From positions 464,692 to 528,691 of the forward strand of contig NZ_JAFLNE010000003.1 in assembly GCF_017313225.1 (NCBI RefSeq): a stretch of DNA of 64,000 nt, read 5' to 3'. The position numbers were made by a program, and so were the translations under genes. The notes under the pieces are model-generated. The model searched no databases, had not been told where the DNA came from, and was given only the letters and a program-made list of their open reading frames with translations. Shown here piece by piece: positions 52,099-60,237 of the stretch. Position 1 is the stretch's first letter, and each line of letters opens with the position of its first letter. This stretch comes from Allomuricauda sp. CAU 1633 (GTDB lineage Bacteria > Bacteroidota > Bacteroidia > Flavobacteriales > Flavobacteriaceae).

Positions 52099-53076
52099 AT
52101 GGATATTGTAATAGGTGTGGACATTGGCGGAACCAAAACCAAGATAGGGCTGGTCGACCAAAACGGGGAATGCCTTGAAAAAACTTTTTTTAGGACAAAG
52201 GACTTCCCAAACCTGAACGATTATTTGGACCAAATCAAGACCAAATCAGACGAACTCATCCAAAAAATGGGAAATGAGGTCAACGTTTTGGGTTGTGGCA
52301 TTGGAGCTCCAAATGCCTCTAGTAAAAATGGCACCATAGAAAATGCCAGTAATTTGGTGTGGAAAGAAAGTGTTCCCATCCTTAAAAAGTTACAGGAACG
52401 TATGCCCATGCCCATGCGCATTATGAACGACGCCAGTGCTGCCGCTTTGGGTGAAATGCTCTTTGGCGGAGCTAGGAATATGACCGATTTTATTGTAATC
52501 ACCTTGGGCACTGGTTTTGGCGCCGGTATTGTGGCCAATGGCCAATTAATTGATGGGTACGATGGTTTTGCCGGCGAGTTGGGCCACGTGGACATGACTT
52601 TGGGCGATGGCAGGTTGACCGGGCTTGGGGTCCGGGGCGGATTGGAAGCCTATGTATCCGCCACTGGCTTAAAACGCACTATTCTATATATGATGAGCAA
52701 GTATACGGTGGACAGCAGATTTAGAAGTGTGGCCTATAATGACCTCCATGGTGAGGATATTACCAAAGCGGCGGAAGAAGGCGATGAAATTGCTCTAAAG
52801 GCATTTGATTATACAGCTAAAATAATGGGATTGGCCTTGGCCAACTTTACGGCATTCACCCAGCCTGAAGCTTTTATTTTAATGGGAGGGCTCACCAATA
52901 GTGGGAAATGGATCATGGAGCCCTTGGAAAAATATTTCAATGCCAATCTTTTGCAAGTATATAAGAGCAAGGTAAAACTGATGTACTCAGAAATGGAAGG
53001 CAAAACGGCAGCCATTTGCGGTGCCGCCGCATTGATTTGGGAAAATCAAAAAAATAGGGTCAACTCCAATGCGTAA
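52099..53076 (+). CDS. ROK-family sugar kinase (glucokinase-like)
   Basis: 325 aa. The ATP site is IGVDIGGTKTKIGLVD at the N-terminus; the second is VITLGTGFGAGIVANG and the sugar-binding part is GFAGELGHVDM. The usual zinc motif after that His (CxCGxxGCxE) is replaced by RLTGLGVRGGLEAYVS, with all three cysteines lost while the Glu remains. Probable role is phosphorylation of glucose entering via a sugar porter. Divergent from the uspA operon. Confidence 0.88.
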   Translation: MDIVIGVDIGGTKTKIGLVDQNGECLEKTFFRTKDFPNLNDYLDQIKTKSDELIQKMGNEVNVLGCGIGAPNASSKNGTIENASNLVWKESVPILKKLQERMPMPMRIMNDASAAALGEMLFGGARNMTDFIVITLGTGFGAGIVANGQLIDGYDGFAGELGHVDMTLGDGRLTGLGVRGGLEAYVSATGLKRTILYMMSKYTVDSRFRSVAYNDLHGEDITKAAEEGDEIALKAFDYTAKIMGLALANFTAFTQPEAFILMGGLTNSGKWIMEPLEKYFNANLLQVYKSKVKLMYSEMEGKTAAICGAAALIWENQKNRVNSNA

Positions 53077-53095
53077 TCTAAATTTAATCTAGAAG

Positions 53096-53140
53096 CTGAT
53101 AAGTATCATACTTTTAAAGGATTTTTAGAACAAAACTTTG
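53096..53140 (+). promoter_or_regulatory. Possible FNR-type promoter of the DUF2490 gene
   Basis: CTGATAAGTATCAT carries the dyad TGAT-N4-ATCA (53097-53108), identical to the classical FNR half-sites. The downstream box AAACTTTG (53133-53140) lacks the leading T, and the distance is 37.5, one base longer than in the other five. Weaker than those. Confidence 0.45.
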
Positions 53141-53166
53141 TACTCCAACCTTCAAAGCCGTAAAGT

Positions 53167-53889
53167 ATGGGGTTTACAAAGTGTTATTTTAGTGTACTTT
53201 GTTCAGTTGTACTCCTAATTGCTTCCCAAAACTGCCTTTATGGACAAGATTTTAGCGAACATCAACCTGGTTCATGGTTTGTCCTCTCCGGAAACACAAA
53301 AATTCACGAGCAATGGAGCATTCCCACCGTTGCGATTATAAAGAACAATACCATTTGGGAAAACTATGGATTCTCTTTTGTACGGACAGGAGCATCCTTC
53401 AACCTTGATGCTTCATCAACATTTACCGGGGGAGTGGCCTTCTTAAACATGAATAGCTATACAGACACTACATCGCCAAAAAATAGTAGCCAATTTTGGA
53501 TTTATGGAGAATATAGCCTAAAGTCCAAGTTTGGAAAGAGCTCTATTTCCCAAAGATGGCGTGTGGAGAATTACAGGCCCATCCATTCTGAAAATGCCTC
53601 TCCAAATAACCGAGTCAGATATCGCCTGCAATTTGTAAGACCTGTACACAAGAACGTTTATTTTAAATGCTATAATGAAATCATTTTAAATCTAGAGGAA
53701 GAAACCTTCAACCAAAACCGGCTTTTCATTGGTATGGGGCAAAAACTTACTCCATCACTAAGCATGGATATTGGTTATTTAAACCGACAGTTTTCAAAAG
53801 TTAGGGAAGATATGGTACAGGTTGGGTTATCATTCTATATTGACCTTACCAAAAAGGATCTTGCCCTACTGGCGGAAGCAAATCCGTAA
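53167..53889 (+). CDS. DUF2490 outer-membrane-type protein
   Basis: 240 aa. A signal peptide (SVLCSVVLLIASQNCLYG) is followed by strand-rich sequence with alternating hydrophobic/aromatic residues (PGSWFVLSGNTKIHEQWSI, SISQRWRVENYRPIH, YRLQFVRPVHKNVYFKCYNEIILNL), the pattern of DUF2490 beta-barrels. Function unknown. It precedes tonB by 89 bases but each has its own promoter-like region. Confidence 0.85.
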   Translation: MGFTKCYFSVLCSVVLLIASQNCLYGQDFSEHQPGSWFVLSGNTKIHEQWSIPTVAIIKNNTIWENYGFSFVRTGASFNLDASSTFTGGVAFLNMNSYTDTTSPKNSSQFWIYGEYSLKSKFGKSSISQRWRVENYRPIHSENASPNNRVRYRLQFVRPVHKNVYFKCYNEIILNLEEETFNQNRLFIGMGQKLTPSLSMDIGYLNRQFSKVREDMVQVGLSFYIDLTKKDLALLAEANP

Positions 53890-53912
53890 AATACCATTTT
53901 GCAAGTTGTAAC

Positions 53913-53956
53913 CTGATTTTTATCATATTTTTTGAGTAGTGACCTAGCTACCTTTA
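53913..53956 (+). promoter_or_regulatory. FNR-type promoter of tonB
   Basis: CTGATTTTTATCAT holds TGAT-N4-ATCA (53914-53925); 23 bases later comes TACCTTTA (53949-53956), one mismatch to TAnnTTTG. The centre-to-box distance is 36.5 bases. The leader is ~19 bases. Confidence 0.7.
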
Positions 53957-53978
53957 TCTCAATCAAATAGTAAAAGTC

Positions 53979-54704
53979 ATGAAACCAAAAAAGAACCCAA
54001 ACGCAGAAATAGGACGCAATAGCAGTCTTTATTTCATGATAGGCCTTACTTCGGTCTTGTTCCTTACATGGCAATCCTTGGAAGTGAAAATTTATGAGAA
54101 GGAGTCCAAGGTTTCAGATGTTGTTGAAGTCATGGATGACCTTAAGGAAGATGTTCCCGTTACAGAAATGTTGCGTACCACTCCACCACCCCCTCCACCA
54201 TCTGCGCCAGATGTCATAGAAATTGTGGAGGATGTTGAAGAGGTTGAAGAAACTGTTATTGAAAGTACAGAGAGTAGCCAGGAGACCTATATTGAAGATG
54301 CTATTGTTAGCGTGGAAGATGTGGAGGTTGAAGAGGTTGAGGAAGAGGTTATTGTTCCCTTTGCGATTATAGAGTATGTGCCTGTTTTCCCAGGATGTGA
54401 AGTCTACGAAACCCAAGCTGAGCGCAAAGCATGCTTTAACGAAAAAGTACAGGAGCATGTTATGAAAAACTTCAAATACCCTCCAAGTGCATTGGAAATG
54501 CAAATTACCGGAAGGGTCTATGTACAGTTTGTCATTGACTCCCAAGGTCATGTGACCAATATCCAAAAGAGAGGTCCTGACCGTTTATTGGAAGACGAAG
54601 CAGCTAGAATTATAGCCGCATTGCCCAATGTGAAGCCTGGACAACAGCGCGGAAAAGCTGTTAGTGTAAAATACAGCATACCCATAAGTTTTGTAATGAA
54701 TTGA
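53979..54704 (+). CDS. tonB: TonB energy transducer
   Basis: 241 aa. One N-terminal helix (SLYFMIGLTSVLFLTWQSL), a proline stretch (TTPPPPPPSAPD) shorter than in E. coli TonB, a Glu/Val-rich linker (~75-125) and a C-terminal TonB domain (YPPSALEMQITGRVYVQFVID, ending VKYSIPISFVMN). It passes proton-motive force from ExbB/D to outer-membrane receptors. The linker's acidic, valine-rich repeat is unusual in place of a long Pro-Lys spacer. A terminator follows. Confidence 0.93.
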   Translation: MKPKKNPNAEIGRNSSLYFMIGLTSVLFLTWQSLEVKIYEKESKVSDVVEVMDDLKEDVPVTEMLRTTPPPPPPSAPDVIEIVEDVEEVEETVIESTESSQETYIEDAIVSVEDVEVEEVEEEVIVPFAIIEYVPVFPGCEVYETQAERKACFNEKVQEHVMKNFKYPPSALEMQITGRVYVQFVIDSQGHVTNIQKRGPDRLLEDEAARIIAALPNVKPGQQRGKAVSVKYSIPISFVMN

Positions 54705-54725
54705 TGATTAACACCAAAATTGGAG

Positions 54726-54758
54726 AAAGCGGCTCAATTAATTTTGAGTCGCTTTTTT
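54726..54758 (+). terminator. Intrinsic terminator after tonB
   Basis: AAAGCGGCTCAA (54726-54737) pairs with TTGAGTCGCTTT (54744-54755) with one G-U pair and a 6-base loop, followed by a T-run. Confidence 0.88.
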
Positions 54759-54760
54759 AT

Positions 54761-55942
54761 TTAAAACCAGCCAGCGCCTTTATATTCATTGTTCCTAGAG
54801 GCTATTTCCCGACTCTTGACCACCAAATGGGTTTCATCAAATTGTCTGGCTCTGTAGCCCAATAAGTGAAAAATGGATTTTGCCATAAAACGGGCAATTC
54901 TTTGGTCGACGAGAAGAGTATCTTTTTTGTCTGATTTCCATTGGACTCCGGGCAATTTTACTAAAAGATGGTCTACTTTAAAACGTCGTAGCTCTTTGGA
55001 CAACCACAACAAAAATTTGGGAATGGGCCTAATAAAGTAAAAACCCTCCCCGCCCTGATCTTGGTATAAGGGCATAAAAATCTGTCTTCTTTTTTTGGTC
55101 TTCAGCACAGCATCATTATTCACAGCAATCTCCGTTCCTTTTGGAACCTCCTGAAAGTTTGTAAATCCAGGGAACATTCTGAATATATCTTCTGCACCGA
55201 TGGTGTGCTGATGATAGATTTCATAAAACGTATGGCTGGCATTATTAAATCCATTTCCATCGCTTTTCGATGTACGGACCACATCTGTCAGTTGTAGGGT
55301 GAACTCAATAAAATCCACGCAATTTTCTACGGCTTTACTATCATTGTGCTGACCACTTTCAAAACCCAAGGACACATATCCCAATTCGTTGATATAACTC
55401 AATAAAGCTCCTTCAAGATATTCTTCAATCCCCAAAATAATGGGCAATGGATAGTTTGATGCATACTTTCTATTCAACAAACTGTCATTGAGTACTATAA
55501 AAGGCGTTGTATCGCTGGAAGTGGTGTGCAGATCAATAAAATAGAAAGGAGGGTTTCCTTTTTCCAATATTTTGCAGAGTACGCCATAAAGTAATTTCAA
55601 CTCCTCTTCCTCTGCATTATTATTGTGCTCGTCGGATAGTATATTGCTTATTCGTTCCGGAAACCAGATACGGTTTAAATCCACAGCCTGAAACCTTACC
55701 TGCTTTTTAAGCGCCCCCAGATTACCGGCCACCGCAAATATTTCACCCTCTAAATCAACCTTCTTTGCTATTAGCCTTTTAAAGACCTGTTTTAGGGCAA
55801 GCACACCTGCAGGTTCATTGCCATGGATACCTGCAAAGAAAACCACGGTTGGCCCCTCTCTATTTCCTGATAAATGACCAATAATTCGTTCAACCGTTGT
55901 TGTCTCTTTTAGGTCATTTTTTTGTACTTCCTGCATGATCAT
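54761..55942 (-). CDS. Succinylglutamate desuccinylase/aspartoacylase-family hydrolase
   Basis: 393 aa. The zinc-binding pattern VFFAGIHGNEPAGVLAL (His and Glu ligands) and the second histidine in FYIDLHTTSSDTTPF mark the AstE/AspA branch of zinc carboxypeptidase-fold enzymes, which remove acyl groups from amino acids. No signal peptide. The ATG at 55942 overlaps the TGA of the preceding ligase gene (ATGA), so the two are made together. A hydrolase that cuts the amide bond made by its partner is an attractive but unproven idea. Confidence 0.88.
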   Translation of the reverse strand: MIMQEVQKNDLKETTTVERIIGHLSGNREGPTVVFFAGIHGNEPAGVLALKQVFKRLIAKKVDLEGEIFAVAGNLGALKKQVRFQAVDLNRIWFPERISNILSDEHNNNAEEEELKLLYGVLCKILEKGNPPFYFIDLHTTSSDTTPFIVLNDSLLNRKYASNYPLPIILGIEEYLEGALLSYINELGYVSLGFESGQHNDSKAVENCVDFIEFTLQLTDVVRTSKSDGNGFNNASHTFYEIYHQHTIGAEDIFRMFPGFTNFQEVPKGTEIAVNNDAVLKTKKRRQIFMPLYQDQGGEGFYFIRPIPKFLLWLSKELRRFKVDHLLVKLPGVQWKSDKKDTLLVDQRIARFMAKSIFHLLGYRARQFDETHLVVKSREIASRNNEYKGAGWF

Positions 55943-57783
55943 AAATCAACTTTGCTTATGATTCCCACCACATTGGAGTCCACGCAAACTGGCAAGCACC
56001 CTATTTGGTGTTCTTTCATTATTTTTTTGGCTGTATTGATTTCTGTTTTGGGCTGCACGGTGACCACATCTTTAATCATAATATCAGATACTCTAGCCCC
56101 ATTTATGTCGATTTCTCCCAATTTCTCTATGTGACTCCAGGTCAATAGTCCCACTAACTCACCTTTGGTGTTCTCAACGGGCAGATGATGGATGTTGTTC
56201 CACTGCATAATGGAAATGGCCAAGTTGGCAAAATCATCCGCATAGAGTTTCATGAGTCTGGTGGACATAATTTGCCCCACCCACTTAAAGGACTCCCTTT
56301 TCTTGGTAATTTCCTTGATGGAAGACCATTCATGTACAGGTTTATTGGTTTTCTGGTTGGTATACATCGCCTTGGTCAACTGTACCAATGCGCTATCTTG
56401 CTTCATCTGTTTTCTGAGCTCCCTGTAGTTTCCAATTTGCCATTCCGCTCCCGTGCCCATTCGCACTCTGTTTTCCACAATTCCTAGCAAATTTTGAATA
56501 TCACCTTCGTCAATATTTACCTTTTTTAACCCTTCATAAGCGATGGGAAGCAGTTCACCTATCACCAATTTTTTAAGGGTTATGGGCATACCCAACCAGG
56601 TAAAAACGGTTTGTCTTCCGTTCATGGCCGATTTTATGAAATTGAGCTTGGCCTCCCTAAAATCCATAATGGCTGGCATATTGTCAAACTTTTTGGGCCG
56701 CCCTACCATCAATCCTATCCAAAAGGCAAAATTGGCCATTTGATCAATTACTGAAGGGCCTGAGGGAATGTACCTATTCTCTATCCGCAGATGCGGTTTT
56801 CCGTTGCCCACCCCATAACAAGGTCTGTTCCAACGGTACACTGTGCTATTGAAAAGGTGTAATGCCTCCAGTTTTGGAATGTTTCCTTCTTCCAAAAGCT
56901 GGAGGGAGTTTTTCTCAATGGGTTTGGTAAGAACAATGCGATGGGTGGAAATATCTTCCTTAAAGATTTGAACCACCGATTCTTCTTGCCATCGTTCCCC
57001 AAAGAAAACCCTGGCTACCTGTTCTTTTACGGCATTGGTCCATTTACGGGTGTCCAGACTTTGTTGAAAAAGGGCAATACGGGTTTCTTTCCAAAGTTCC
57101 TTGCCCAACAGTAGAGGAGAGTTGCAGGAAACCCCCAAAACCGGTCCAGCTATGGCCTGTGCCCAATTGTAGCTCTTTATAAAATCATCAGGCTTGACCT
57201 GCAAGTGAAGTTGAAAACTGGTGTTGCAGGCCTCAAAAAGTACGGAGTCATGGTGCAATGATAATTCATCCACTCCCTTGATCCTGAGGGTGAAATCATC
57301 CCCCCGCCATGCTTTTAAAACATCATTTATCCTATAATACCGGGGAATGGGGGTCATAAAATCCATCCCCAACTCATCTTTGGAAATGGTGGGCAAGATT
57401 CCTGTCAACAACACTTTTGCACCGTGCTTTGCTGCATGGGTTTTGGCCTTTCCCAATAATCCATTCAGCTGCTTCTCAACAGCTGCAAAGCAATTACCTT
57501 CGAGTTTTACAGGGTCAAGATTGGCCTCTAGATTGTAACTTGCCAGTTCGGTTGTAAAGTGGGAATCATCAATATCCCTAATGATGTCTAGGGATAAGGG
57601 AGCTGGTCTATATTCCCGGTTAATAAGGCACATTTCCTGTTCGGCGCCTATTCGGCGTATATCATCCTCTATCAAGCCCCCCATCATCATTAATTCCAGA
57701 GCTCTTATATCCTCAATTAAATGCTGAACGAACGCTTTGCGTTCTTCCTCATTAAACTTGCTTTCAATGATATGCTCTCCCAT
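55939..57783 (-). CDS. GCS2-type carboxylate-amine ligase fused to a CBS pair
   Basis: 614 aa from the ATG at 57783, which fits the leader predicted from its promoter; a longer frame would pass through that promoter. Residues ~30-470 match the glutamate-cysteine ligase 2 family (IGAEQEMCLINREYRPAPL, LRIENRYIPSGPSVIDQMANF). Residues ~480-614 are two CBS domains (MQWNNIHHLPVENTKGELVGLLT, VSDIMIKDVVTVQP, HQIGCLPVCVDSNVVGIISKVDL), which usually bind adenine nucleotides and sense energy state. Product unknown: it could form a gamma-glutamyl or other amide. It is the first gene of a two-gene unit with an AstE/AspA-like hydrolase. Confidence 0.85.
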   Translation of the reverse strand: MGEHIIESKFNEEERKAFVQHLIEDIRALELMMMGGLIEDDIRRIGAEQEMCLINREYRPAPLSLDIIRDIDDSHFTTELASYNLEANLDPVKLEGNCFAAVEKQLNGLLGKAKTHAAKHGAKVLLTGILPTISKDELGMDFMTPIPRYYRINDVLKAWRGDDFTLRIKGVDELSLHHDSVLFEACNTSFQLHLQVKPDDFIKSYNWAQAIAGPVLGVSCNSPLLLGKELWKETRIALFQQSLDTRKWTNAVKEQVARVFFGERWQEESVVQIFKEDISTHRIVLTKPIEKNSLQLLEEGNIPKLEALHLFNSTVYRWNRPCYGVGNGKPHLRIENRYIPSGPSVIDQMANFAFWIGLMVGRPKKFDNMPAIMDFREAKLNFIKSAMNGRQTVFTWLGMPITLKKLVIGELLPIAYEGLKKVNIDEGDIQNLLGIVENRVRMGTGAEWQIGNYRELRKQMKQDSALVQLTKAMYTNQKTNKPVHEWSSIKEITKKRESFKWVGQIMSTRLMKLYADDFANLAISIMQWNNIHHLPVENTKGELVGLLTWSHIEKLGEIDINGARVSDIMIKDVVTVQPKTEINTAKKIMKEHQIGCLPVCVDSNVVGIISKVDL

Positions 57784-57813
57784 TGTTATGGTAATTGAAC
57801 GTGTTAGGAATGT

Positions 57814-57857
57814 TAAAGCTACGAAGTGCAGCAGAGCCAAAAAATGACAGTTATCAG
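57814..57857 (-). promoter_or_regulatory. FNR-type promoter of the GCS2-CBS gene
   Basis: On the minus strand CTGATAACTGTCAT holds TGAT-N4-GTCA (57856-57845); after 23 bases comes TAGCTTTA (57821-57814). Distance 36.5 bases. Leader ~27 bases. Confidence 0.7.
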
Positions 57858-57875
57858 GTATTGATTTGTAATGGA

Positions 57876-57919
57876 CTGACATTTATCATGTTTTATACTG
57901 AGTCCTGCCACTAATTTTG
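57876..57919 (+). promoter_or_regulatory. FNR-type promoter of hemN-uspA
   Basis: CTGACATTTATCAT holds TGAC-N4-ATCA (57877-57888); after 23 bases TAATTTTG (57912-57919) matches TAnnTTTG fully. Distance 36.5 bases. Leader ~22 bases. The divergent GCS2 box is 32 bases away, centre to centre, so each direction has its own site. Confidence 0.78.
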
Positions 57920-57944
57920 GTCTTGTAATATAATGGTATGAGTT

Positions 57945-59303
57945 ATGTGTGGATTAGTACAGAAATACAATGTGCCTGGCCCAAGGTACACCAGTTACCC
58001 AACGGTTCCGTATTGGGATTTGGACGATTTTTCAGGTAAACGCTGGAAATCGACTGTATTGAGGGCCTTTCAGGAAAATCCCAAAGAAGGAATCAGCTTA
58101 TACATACATCTTCCTTTTTGTGAGAGCATGTGCACGTTTTGTGGCTGCCATAAGCGCATCACCAAAAGACATGAGTTGGAACTTCCCTACATTAACAGTG
58201 TTCTAAAGGAATGGAACTTATATGTAGATTTGTTGGGCACCAAACCCATCATTAAAGAGCTTCATTTGGGCGGGGGAACTCCCACATTCTTTTCTCCTGA
58301 AAACTTACAACTATTGATAGATGGGATTCTTTTGCAAAGCAAAAAGGCTGAAAACGCCCAATTCAGTTTTGAAGGGCATCCCAACAATACAACCAAAGCG
58401 CATCTACAGGCCCTTTTTGATGTAGGGTTCAGAAGGGTCTGTTACGGTGTGCAAGACTATAATATGACCGTTCAAAGGGCCATCAACCGAATCCAGCCCT
58501 TTGAAAATGTAAAAAATGTGACTGAATGGGCCAAAGAAATTGGGTATACCTCTGTGGGGCATGATATTATCTATGGACTCCCATTTCAAGATTGTGTTCA
58601 CGTGGAGGAAACCATTAAAAAAACCAATGCCCTTAAACCGGATCGCATAGCATTTTACAGTTACGCCCATGTGCCTTGGCTCAAAGGAAATGGACAACGA
58701 GGCTACAAAGAGGCCGACCTTCCCTCTTCCGTGGTGAAAAAAGCACAATATGAAATGGGCAAAAAAATGTTGACGGATTTTGGGTATAAAGATGTGGGAA
58801 TGGACCATTTTGCCCTACCTACTGATGACCTGTATACCGCCTTGACCCATGGAACCTTGCATCGAAATTTTATGGGCTATACCCCATCCAAGACCAAATT
58901 AATGATTGGTCTGGGTGTATCCAGCATCAGTGATAGTTGGTATGGATTTGCCCAAAATGTAAAAAGTTTGGAAGAATATGAACATTTGGTTTCACACGGA
59001 GTTATCCCTATTTTTAGGGGACATATCCTTAACCAAGAGGATGAAATCATAAGAAAGCACATTCTTAATCTCATGTGCCGATTTGAAACTTCTTGGGAGA
59101 TGGAAGAAGCTAAGATAGTCGATTTTCAAAGTATCATCAACAACCTATCGGAAATGGAATCTGATGGTTTGGTGGAGATAGGAGAAAATAAGATTTCAGT
59201 AACCGAAAAAGGTAGGCCTTTTGTGAGAAACATCAGTATGGCCTTTGACTTAAAATTACACCGGAAGAAACCGGAAACCCGAATATTTTCCATGACCGTT
59301 TAA
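57945..59303 (+). CDS. hemN: Oxygen-independent coproporphyrinogen III oxidase
   Basis: 452 aa radical-SAM enzyme that makes protoporphyrinogen IX without O2. The iron-sulfur motif is FCESMCTFCGC (CxxxCxxC, plus the extra Cys of HemN) near residue 62. PGPRYTSYPTVPYW at the N-terminus, LHLGGGTPTFFSPENL and GVQDYNMTVQRAINRIQPFE are HemN-specific and separate it from HemW. ATG at 57945. Followed by uspA after 18 bases. HemN is a classical target of FNR-type regulators. Confidence 0.96.
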   Translation: MCGLVQKYNVPGPRYTSYPTVPYWDLDDFSGKRWKSTVLRAFQENPKEGISLYIHLPFCESMCTFCGCHKRITKRHELELPYINSVLKEWNLYVDLLGTKPIIKELHLGGGTPTFFSPENLQLLIDGILLQSKKAENAQFSFEGHPNNTTKAHLQALFDVGFRRVCYGVQDYNMTVQRAINRIQPFENVKNVTEWAKEIGYTSVGHDIIYGLPFQDCVHVEETIKKTNALKPDRIAFYSYAHVPWLKGNGQRGYKEADLPSSVVKKAQYEMGKKMLTDFGYKDVGMDHFALPTDDLYTALTHGTLHRNFMGYTPSKTKLMIGLGVSSISDSWYGFAQNVKSLEEYEHLVSHGVIPIFRGHILNQEDEIIRKHILNLMCRFETSWEMEEAKIVDFQSIINNLSEMESDGLVEIGENKISVTEKGRPFVRNISMAFDLKLHRKKPETRIFSMTV

Positions 59304-59321
59304 CCTATAAAAAACAAACAA

Positions 59322-60143
59322 ATGAAAAGTATAGTTGTACCCGTAGATTTTTCAGAACAATCTGAAAACGCCCTAAAAGTGGCTGCATCCTTGGCCAAAG
59401 AAAACAAGGCCGAGTTGTTGGTGCTCCACATGTTGGAGCTTTCACCGGCCATTATGAGCGAATCGGGCTATGTGTCCCAAGAACAAGTGGTCCACTTGAT
59501 TAAAATTGGCGAAAAACGATTTGCCGACTTTTTGGACAAACCTTATTTAAAGGATGTCAACATTGTCCCCGTCATTAAACATTACAAAGTTTTTAGTGAA
59601 GTAAACGAAGTTGCCGAAAAGCACAACGCCGATCTTATTGTCATGGGTTCCCATGGTACCGATGGACTCCAAGAAATCTTTATAGGATCTAACACAGAGC
59701 GTGTTGTTCGCACCTCTGATGTCCCTGTACTGGTCATTAAAGGCGAAATGAACGGATTTAAGCCCAAAAACTTTGTTTTTGCCTGCGATTTTTCGGAAGA
59801 AAATGTTCCTGCTCTTAAAAAAGCTGTGGAAATGGCCAAACTTTTGAAATCCAAATTACAGTTGATCTACATCAATACACCTGGGGATGAATTTTTGAGC
59901 ACCGATGATGCCTATGAAAAAGTCTCCAAATTTTTGGATACGGCCAAGCTTGGCTTAACAGTTGAAATCTATAACGACTACACTGTTGAAAAAGGAGTCC
60001 TCAATTATTGTGATAAGGTAATGGCCGACATTATTGGCATACCCACCCACGGTAGAAGGGGATTGTCCCACTTTTTTATGGGAAGTATTGGGGAAGATAT
60101 TGCCAATCATTCCAACATCCCTGTAATGACCTTTAAAATTTGA
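59322..60143 (+). CDS. Universal stress protein, tandem UspA domains
   Basis: 273 aa with two UspA halves. The first has SIVVPVDFSEQSENALKVAA and the ATP-type GSHGTDGLQEIFIGSNTERVVRTSDVPVLV; the second has NFVFACDFSEENVPALKKAV and GIPTHGRRGLSHFFMGSIGEDIANHSNIPVM, so unlike the protein at 51113 both halves keep the G-2x-G-9x-G type nucleotide loop. Co-transcribed with hemN (18-base gap). Confidence 0.93.
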   Translation: MKSIVVPVDFSEQSENALKVAASLAKENKAELLVLHMLELSPAIMSESGYVSQEQVVHLIKIGEKRFADFLDKPYLKDVNIVPVIKHYKVFSEVNEVAEKHNADLIVMGSHGTDGLQEIFIGSNTERVVRTSDVPVLVIKGEMNGFKPKNFVFACDFSEENVPALKKAVEMAKLLKSKLQLIYINTPGDEFLSTDDAYEKVSKFLDTAKLGLTVEIYNDYTVEKGVLNYCDKVMADIIGIPTHGRRGLSHFFMGSIGEDIANHSNIPVMTFKI

Positions 60144-60180
60144 TGGTTGCATTTTTTTGATTGGTTTCATGCAATCCAAG

Positions 60181-60216
60181 AAAGGGGAGTCAGTTTAAAC
60201 CGGCTCCCCTTTTTTA
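60181..60216 (+). terminator. Intrinsic terminator after hemN-uspA
   Basis: The segments 60182-60196 and 60197-60211 pair over most of their length (AAGGGGAG with CTCCCCTT at the base), followed by six T residues. It separates this unit from the convergent CoA-transferase gene. Confidence 0.85.
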
Positions 60217-60237
60217 GTTCATTATTCAAATAGAAAC

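Noticed and set aside
57784-57882. 33-residue N-terminal extension of the GCS2-CBS protein
   Set aside because: It would pass through the predicted -7 box and regulator site; the ATG at 57783 begins a normal family N-terminus.
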